Source: Nelumbo lutea (lineage: Eukaryota; Streptophyta; Magnoliopsida; Proteales; Nelumbonaceae). Taken from it: 64,000 nt of DNA. Below the pieces are notes generated by a model. That model did not search any database, was not told the origin of the DNA, and saw only the letters and a list, made by a program, of their open reading frames with translations. The stretch spans positions 140,077,017 to 140,141,016 of the forward strand of contig JAKGHH010000001.1 of the NCBI GenBank assembly GCA_022828595.1, read 5' to 3'. Made by a program: the position numbers and the translations under genes. Below, piece after piece: positions 57,529 through 64,000 of this stretch. How positions within the stretch are numbered: the first letter of the stretch is position 1; every line of letters starts with the position of its first letter.

Positions 57529-59260
57529 AGTGTTAGACAGTGTATGTATTTAGTTCCAATCATATTGATGTACATATGCATTTATTATAAATGAATAAAA
57601 GTACATAATTGATTCATGTTATATTTGGTGTATTTCTGTGTAATTACCCTGGACATTTATGAGACTTGTGTTAGTTTAGAATGTTCTTAGCCATTGGATA
57701 GACTTAGGGAAGTTTATCCTACTAAGGCTAACGCTAATGTACTGCCAAGTAGGTTGGGGTAGCTTGTCTCAGCTACCAGGGTTAGACCCGAAGCACATGT
57801 AGTGTGTGTTTGTTTGAAACACTGAACCTGAACCATTTTTTAGTTATGCCTTGGACCTTGGACACTGGTGGGTAAAACTGAAAAGTTACACCTAACCCCT
57901 AGACTCGATTATGGTATTGCACTGGGTGTCGAATTAGGCTGTCTTTGATATGCCAATCAGTAGGATCCTTTAGGGGTCAAAACCTACGTATGTTGGGGTA
58001 GTCTGAGAATTCACTTGAGTGGGTGATCATAGTGATAGGATGAGCTCCTTTGTTGAACAAAGTGAATGATTGGGATTGCACTCTCTCTGATGGAAGCCAA
58101 AATTGTCAGTAGTCGATTTCAATCGTGTTTGAGATTTATTTTGCAAAATATATTTATATGATAATATATATGTTTTAAGAAAATATTTGCAAAAAGGTTT
58201 TAATTCCCAGGACCTATCCGAGTAGAGAGTGCAACACTACACCTTGCAGCCAGGGGAGAGGCCCTTCCTTGTTGGGTAGTGATTGATCATTAAGGGATGA
58301 AAGGTTAAGTGTAAGAGACCATTTAGGGTTGTTTTACCTGATGGGTTAAATCTCACTCAAGTCCATTATCCTTGGGCCTTGATAGGATGTCTAGACTCAA
58401 GGACCATTTAGTGTAAATGTTGGGCCCATTAAGAGCCCATACTGATGGACTCAAGGGTTCATTGTACTTATCAATGAATTCGGCCAGGCTCTTTCATAGA
58501 AGTTGGGCCAAACCCATATGGGCTTATGTGAGGTCATTGTTGGGGTCCCATGCCATACAAAGAGAGCCAAATTGGCTAGCAACTAATTAGGGACGTGAGC
58601 CACTACTTAATGGGCCTAAAGCCCATGATTAATTAGATTAATTAGGATGTCGCATGACAACTTAAACAGTCATGTGACTTGGGCGAATATGGGTATGGAT
58701 CAACAATTAGGATAAGAGGATAACTTTTATCCACTTAAAGAGTCCAGATCCAAATAAAGATTTGGATTAGGAGTGCTGATCATTAAGGCTTATAAAAGGA
58801 GGAGGGGATGATCTGCTGCAAACACACTTCTATTCTCAGTTCTCTTCTTCTGCTCTTGCCACCTAAACCCTAGTTCGTTATCCACTTATTGACTGATCTT
58901 GATCAGTCTTAGTTTCTGATTTTTGCAAGAAAAATAAGATTCAATTCGTGTTTACATCCCTTACTCGATCCAAGCTATTGTTTTGTAGTTCTTGTTGAAG
59001 GACTGCATTGCTGAATCGGCTTCAATTCAAGTTGCACCATCTTCAGTGAATTACATGTGTGGATTCCGTATCAGGTATTCTTCTCCATTTCTTTTGGTTT
59101 CAAATCTAGTTCGGTTTCAGTGTAAGAATGATCATTGAAAAGTATGATTTTTCTAAAACTAGGAATGCGATTCCCGGAAGGGTAAGAAGAAAATTTTTAA
59201 AATTCACCCTACCATCTAGCATGGTTTGGCCATCGATATGATGGATTTCCCCTTCCTTCA
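57529..59260 (+). mobile_element. 5' LTR of the copia element (left edge uncertain)
   Basis: Ends CCTTCCTTCA at 59260, one base before the primer-binding site. The TATA box TATAAAAGG is at 58791-58799, followed by a pyrimidine-rich start region (CTTCTATTCTCAGTTCTC). The 5' boundary is inferred from TG and typical length only. Confidence 0.6.
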
Positions 59261-59261
59261 G

Positions 59262-59279
59262 TGGTATCAGAGCCAAAGT
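59262..59279 (+). other. Primer-binding site (initiator Met tRNA)
   Basis: TGGTATCAGAGCCAAAGT: TGGTATCAGAGC is the classic plant copia site complementary to the initiator tRNA-Met 3' end. Confidence 0.9.
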
Positions 59280-61081
59280 TCAATCTTGAACCAAAATTAA
59301 ATCAAATATGAAATTAAACTGAATCGGTTATAGCCGATTTGTGTAGTTTGTAGTTAACTAAGAAATTGGTTCTTAGTTTTGGGTGATTTGATATGAAATT
59401 AATTTTATTTTATTCTACAATAATTTTAGAATTGTTATATCATTATTTTTTGAACTTTTGGACTGTTGGTGTAATGGAGATCGAATTCTTTATTGGCACC
59501 AAGATTTATGCACCCTACTATTTATTTATTTGATCATTGGTTTGTAAATAACTTTTTTTAAACAAAATGTATTAGGATTTATTTTGATGTAATTAATAGA
59601 AAATTAGGGTTTTCTATTTTTTTACATTGGAAGACTAGCTGAAGCACACAGAGGAAAAGAAAATTTTTGTAGAAAAATCTGCAGTCTATGATTAACCAAT
59701 TTTCTTGCAGGTTTGCAGTTCATATGGATCAAACTTAGACAATCACACTTGCAGCCCTAGATTATGTGTTTTTCCTATGATTGATTGTCAATATTCACCT
59801 GTTAATAATTTTAAATCAAAATCTTAAGAATTGTAACATGTTTTGGACACCAAACCCTAGGCTGAATTGACCTAGTTTGGTCCAAACTGGTTGGACCAAA
59901 CCCATGGTCCAGTGGGGTCTGATCTCAGCCCCATGGGTCACATTTCAGTGGCTCAAATTTGATTATGGGCCAAGGGTTTGATGACCCATCACATGGTACA
60001 ATTCGGCCCTCCCTTGTAAAACGTAATTTATGTTAAGTTAAAGCAACATCAACCCAACTACTAAATGGGCTGAATTGTAATTCAACCCATATACCTAGAT
60101 GATATTATTGAATAATTCATGAGCTTTTAATGGGTTGATTGTGTGTTAGCTTAAATTAATTAGGATTTTACAAGTTATTAATTGATTGGATCAATTTGTA
60201 ATTATGTGAATGCTTGTGATGTGCTGAATGTGATTCGTACATGAGCCATAAGTGCTTGGCCCATGTTTAATCGTATGTGGCTCTCTATGAATATCGTGAC
60301 TGAATGCACATCATTGCCATGATGCCCATAGATAATTGGATGATCTCCCTTTTCAATGGGCCCCTGATCAGTTTCTCCCCAAGAGGAACCCCGCAGAAGC
60401 CTAGCCCGTTTTGGTCCCATTTGAATCTGACTTTATGAAAGTCAATGTGAGCCACTTTGGTATGACCTAAATCAAACCTAGGGATTGTTTTACTTGTTCC
60501 CTCTAGATTAATATAAATGCAAGTGATAGGGAATGTCATATGATGAATTCTCTAAAGGCCTTCTATCATTAGCATGAAGGCGGACTGAATCGGTGGGTGG
60601 GGATGCTCTATAAAATTGGGCTATCCATTTGCTGGTCCAGTTGGTTGGATTGCTTCATGAGATGATCGAGGCATCATAGACCAATGTGGGAGAGACCTAT
60701 TCTAAAATGGAAGACTTTTTCATGATACCTTGGGGTCCACGATATGACGGGTCAGCACTTAGTAGACAGAAAGGTTTAACCTAAAATGGCAATGAACCTT
60801 GTCTGATAGAGGCCAAAGGGAAAGATCATTGGATGGGTGGATATGATCCATCACAAAAAGTGGTGGGGTTTTGCAGTTGAAATAGTTGGCTTCATGCACC
60901 TATGTGATTTTCCATATTTTCAAAGACATGCACCATGTCTCCGTCACTGAGGTAGGAGGGAAATCTTGGAGATGAACAAATAGAAATGGAGCATAGATAA
61001 AAGACCATTTTATATAAGATAACATGAACCAATTTTAGGTCGTGAACTAATATCTGTTGCCTTTTATCAAAAATTGCACAC
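59280..61081 (+). other. Long leader of the copia element
   Basis: About 1.8 kb between primer-binding site and the first gag homology. No recognised coding text; the minus-strand frames at 60202-60539 and 60892-61113 show no family. It may hold an insertion or an unusually long leader. Confidence 0.5.
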
Positions 61082-61740
61082 GGACAATTCACCAAATTGT
61101 TGGATGATAACAAACTTAAGGGACCAAATTATGTTGACTGCTATGGTAACCTTAATTTGGTTCTGACATTTGAGAAATTGGACAAGGTTGCTAAGAACCC
61201 TGCTCTAGAACGTCTGGGTGACAAGGCTTCGGTAAGATTGAATTCAACAAAGACATCCTGTATAGTCTAAAGACTATGTATGAGAAGTATAACCGTTTTA
61301 CCCGTCAAAAGGTCCTCAAACTATTGATGATCACACAGATGACCAAGAGCCAATAGGTCCATGATCGCACCATGAAAATGATGGTGTACATTAATGAATT
61401 GGAGGCTCTTGGATTCTGGCTTGATGATGACACTAAAACTAACACTATCCTAAACTCTTTGCCTCCCTTCTTCAATCAATTTGTCATGAATTATAACATG
61501 AACAAGCTAAAGGTTAACCTTTAGGAACTAAGCAATATGTTGTAGAGTTTCAAAGAACTGATTAAGAAGGATAAGCCGATAGCTATGCTTATTGAAGGTG
61601 GCAAATCAGGCAAAAAAAAAAGAGGAAGGACAAGAAAAGGCCTTAGAAGAAAGCAGGCAAGCTGAAAAATCAAAAGAAAGACAAAGCATCAGATGCATGT
61701 CACTTTTGCAAATAGACCGGGCACTAGAAGAGTAATTGTC
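61082..61740 (+). pseudogene. Copia gag
   Basis: GQFTKLLDDNKLKGPNYVD and LNLVLTFEKLDKV begin the UBN2-type gag domain. After a frame break come LYSLKTMYEKYNRFTRQ and MVYINELEALGFWLDDD..ILNSLPPFFNQFV. The zinc knuckle C-HF-C....GH....C (61698-61739) keeps its Cys and His residues, but two codons within it are stops. Not translatable. Confidence 0.85.
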
Positions 61741-61825
61741 CTCAATATCTAGAAACCAAGAACAAAAAGAAGGTAATTTCGAATCTCTTGTCATAGAGAC
61801 TAATATGTTGGTTACTTCTGCATCC

Positions 61826-62060
61826 TGGTGTATTGACTCTAAGGCTTCTACTCATGCATGTAAAACATTTCTGGGGTTCAAAGAAAGTAGAAGGCTGAGT
61901 GACGGTGAGGTGATTCTTTAGTTGGGGACTTCTGCAACTGTTGCAGCTATAGCCATAGGAACTGTAGATTTAGTTTTTGAAGAAGGCAGTGTGAGACTTA
62001 AAGATTGTTTTTATGTACCCTCACTAAGAAGAAATTCCTTACTGATGGAGAACTTGAGAA
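61826..62060 (+). pseudogene. Copia protease, altered active site
   Basis: WCIDSKASTHAC stands where copia proteases have WxxDSGAS. The Gly of DSG is replaced by Lys (codon at 61841-61843). KDCFYVPSLRRNSL, the usual C-terminal landmark, is at 62000-62040. A stop falls at 61919. Confidence 0.82.
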
Positions 62061-62159
62061 TGGTCTCTATGTCCTCTATCATTCTCTAAAAACAAACATA
62101 ACCAAAACTATATCGAAAATTATCCCCAAGAAAATGACATGTGATACAGTTAATCCCAC

Positions 62160-62720
62160 GTGCCTGTAGCATTACCGACTTGGCCATATCAACATAGATC
62201 GTATTACAAGATTGGTAAAGGATGGTCCTTTAGATTTTCTAACTGTAGAAAATCTTCCAACTTGTGAACCTTGCCTTCAAGGCAAGATGACGAAATGACC
62301 ATTTGTGGAAAAACTTGAAAGAACTACGGGCACACTTGACCTGATACATACTGATGTATATGGTCCCATGAATGTTAGGACACACAAACAACACACTTAT
62401 TTTATAACTCTCACCATTTATTACTCTCAATGTGCTTATATGTACCTAATGAGACATAAGTCTAAATCCTTTGAAAAGTTCAAAGAGTTCAGATAAGAAG
62501 TCGAGAAACAATTGGGGGGATAGACCAAAGCCCTTCCATTAGATCAAGGAGGTGAATATCTCTCTAACGAATTCAAGGACTACCTAAAGGACAATAGAAT
62601 TGTATCACAATTTCTCCTCCTGTTACACCACAATTAAACGGTGTGTCAGAGATGAGAAATTAGACTCTATTAGATATGGTCCGATCACTTCTCGTCCACT
62701 CAGAACTACCCCAAAGGCTA
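62160..62720 (+). pseudogene. Copia gag-pre-integrase and integrase, deleted at the end
   Basis: HYRLGHINIDRI and CEPCLQGKMTK give the zinc-binding H..H..C..C part. The core shows LDLIHTDVYGPM (first Asp), TYFITLTIYYSQCAYMYLMRHKS, and DQGGEYLSNEFKDY (second Asp region). PQLNGVSEMRN, before the usual catalytic Glu region, and TLLDMVRS are in a shifted frame. After that the normal ~100 residues up to the LFVGYPKGS block are missing: 62690-62760 jumps to LETKTSRFLFVSYPKGSIGYFF. So the end of integrase has been deleted. Confidence 0.8.
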
Positions 62721-64000
62721 ACAAATTGGAAACCAAGACCAGTCGTTTCCTATTTGTAAGCTACCCCAAAGGCTCTATAGGATACTTTTTTCTATGAACC
62801 AAGAGAAAAAAATAATTTTGTAGTCAAATTGCCTACTTCTTGGAAGAAGATTACATCTTGAATGATTATCGTCAAGAAATTATTCTTGATAAGGAGAGCT
62901 CAGGAGTAGTGTGAGATGTCCCACAGGTTCTAGATAATACCCAACTTAGAAGATAAACTTGGGTTTCTAAACCTCCAGTTCGTTACAACTATGATCAAGA
63001 AAGTTACTTGATGGAAGTCATGATCATTGAGGAAGATCCCCTAACTTATGTAAAAGCTATGTTAGACATAGATTCCTTGAAGTGGGCAGATGCCATGAAA
63101 GCCAATATGGACTTAATGAAAACCAATGGAGTCTAGACTCTCGTAGACCCACCCCCTGGGGTGAAAGCAACTAATTGCAAATAGATCTACAAGAGGAAGA
63201 AGGGGCCCGATGGGAATGTTGAGACTTACAAAGTTTGTCTTGTAGCGAAATGATACAATCAGAAAGAGAGAATCGATTATGAGGAAACCTTTTTGCTAGT
63301 GAACATGCTTAAATCCATATGGATCCTGATAGGTGTAGCAACACACTATGACTATGAGATTTCATATATGAATGTCAAAACCACATTCCTGAATGGAGAT
63401 CTTACTGAAGATATCTATATACAACAGCCACAAGGTTTTATTGTTGTTGGTCAAGAACACATGGTGTGTAAACTTAACCGATCCATTTATGGACTTAAGC
63501 AAGCTTCAAGAAATTGGAACATCCGATTTTACTTTACCATCAAACAGTTTGACTTTGAGCAGAATTCAAATGAGCACTGTGTTGAAAGGAAATCAGTGGG
63601 AGATAAGGTTATGTTCCTTGTTCTGTATATAGATGACATTCTACTCATTGGGAATGATGTAGGAATGTTGACTACGGTGAAGGTATGACTTTCGTAGTAA
63701 TTCTCTATGAAAGATCTTGGAGAAGCTTCCTACATCTTGGGACTTCAACTCTATAGAGATAGTCAAAAAGGATAATAGAATTATCCCAATCTACTTACAT
63801 TGACAAGATTGTCAACAGACACAACATGGAGAACTCCAATAAGGGATTTGCCCCTTTCAAACATGAAGTCACTCTCTCCAAGGGTATGTCTTCCAAGATT
63901 CCTAAGGAGATTAAGGGCATGAGAGAGGTTCCCTATGCCTTTGCCATAGGGAGCATCATGTATGCTATATTATACACTCGGCCAGACATTATTCGGGCAG
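62720..64000 (+). pseudogene. Copia reverse transcriptase and start of RNase H, degenerate
   Basis: Linker NKLETKTSRFLFVSYPKGS and KSNMDLM-like text lead to RT (RVT_2): YEISYMNVKTTFLNGDL, IYIQQPQGFI, CKLNRSIYGLKQASRNWN and VLYIDDILLIGNDV (YIDD active box near 63630) in one open frame at 63293-63688. It then continues with SMKDLGEASYILGLQ and, past a break, SQSTYIDKIVNR and VPYAFAIGSIMYAILYTRPDI to the window end. Stops near 63190, 63250 and 63688. Confidence 0.88.

Larger units (their letters stand above)
57529..64000 (+). mobile_element. Ty1/copia LTR retrotransposon, degenerate, right end outside window
   Basis: Order on the plus strand: LTR, tRNA-Met primer-binding site, long leader, gag with zinc knuckle, protease, integrase, reverse transcriptase. 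Integrase before RT is Ty1/copia. Many stops and frameshifts. The left LTR edge (TGTTAGACAG at 57529) is only a candidate, since the 3' LTR is not in the window to compare. Confidence 0.88.

Noticed and set aside
60202..60539. Minus-strand frames in the copia leader
   Set aside because: No family recognised and opposite to the element; left as part of the leader.

Overview
The window is plant nuclear DNA, almost certainly from a flowering plant. The evidence is one intact NAC transcription factor gene with two short introns, plant-type LTR retrotransposons (Ty3/gypsy Tat-like and Athila-like, and Ty1/copia), Pack-MULE-like elements, Helitron ends, hAT and PIF/Harbinger elements, and long AT-rich spacers. 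I cannot name the species. I see no tRNA, rRNA, CRISPR array or bacterial-type operon.

Layout from left to right. 1-8642: a minus-strand Ty3/gypsy element truncated by the window edge (integrase, archaeal-type RNase H, RNase H, RT, protease, gag, primer-binding site, 5' LTR). A 1720-bp Athila-like solo LTR sits inside its LTR. 8643-13215: AT-rich spacer, a degenerate tandem repeat and small TIR elements. 13216-15084: a Mutator-like (Pack-MULE) element with a 9-bp target duplication, carrying pieces of two host genes (an UP3-like A/B-barrel protein and a JINGUBANG-like WD40 protein). 15085-21092: AT-rich DNA with a ~230-bp tandem repeat, two Helitron-type 3' ends facing each other, and two hAT-like elements. 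21093-32121: a complete minus-strand Ty3/gypsy element with both LTRs. Between its pol and its 3' LTR lies a plus-strand, intron-containing, degenerate antisense gene with its own TATA box. 32122-44200: Tourist-like foldback MITEs, a second Pack-MULE-like element (34991-36438) with a MAD2-like first-exon fragment, an array of diverged repeats, a PIF/Harbinger-like element with a nested hAT-type MITE, and a long-TIR foldback element. 44200-47539: a GC-richer island with ACGT motifs, then spacer and the NAC 3' flank. 47540-48770: the NAC gene (minus strand, three exons, 346 aa, closest by eye to the ANAC019/055/072 group), with three CACGTG boxes upstream. 49300-57500: spacer with MITEs, a Helitron candidate and a clean hAT MITE. 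About 57529-64000: a degenerate plus-strand Ty1/copia element running off the window.

The NAC gene is the only clearly functional host gene. Everything else is mobile DNA, its remnants, or spacer. The parts most worth checking are the two gene-capturing Mutator-like elements, the spliced antisense gene inside the Tat-like retrotransposon, and the facing Helitron termini. None of these proves a new biological system. The antisense gene and the captured gene fragments are the best candidates for undescribed transcripts.
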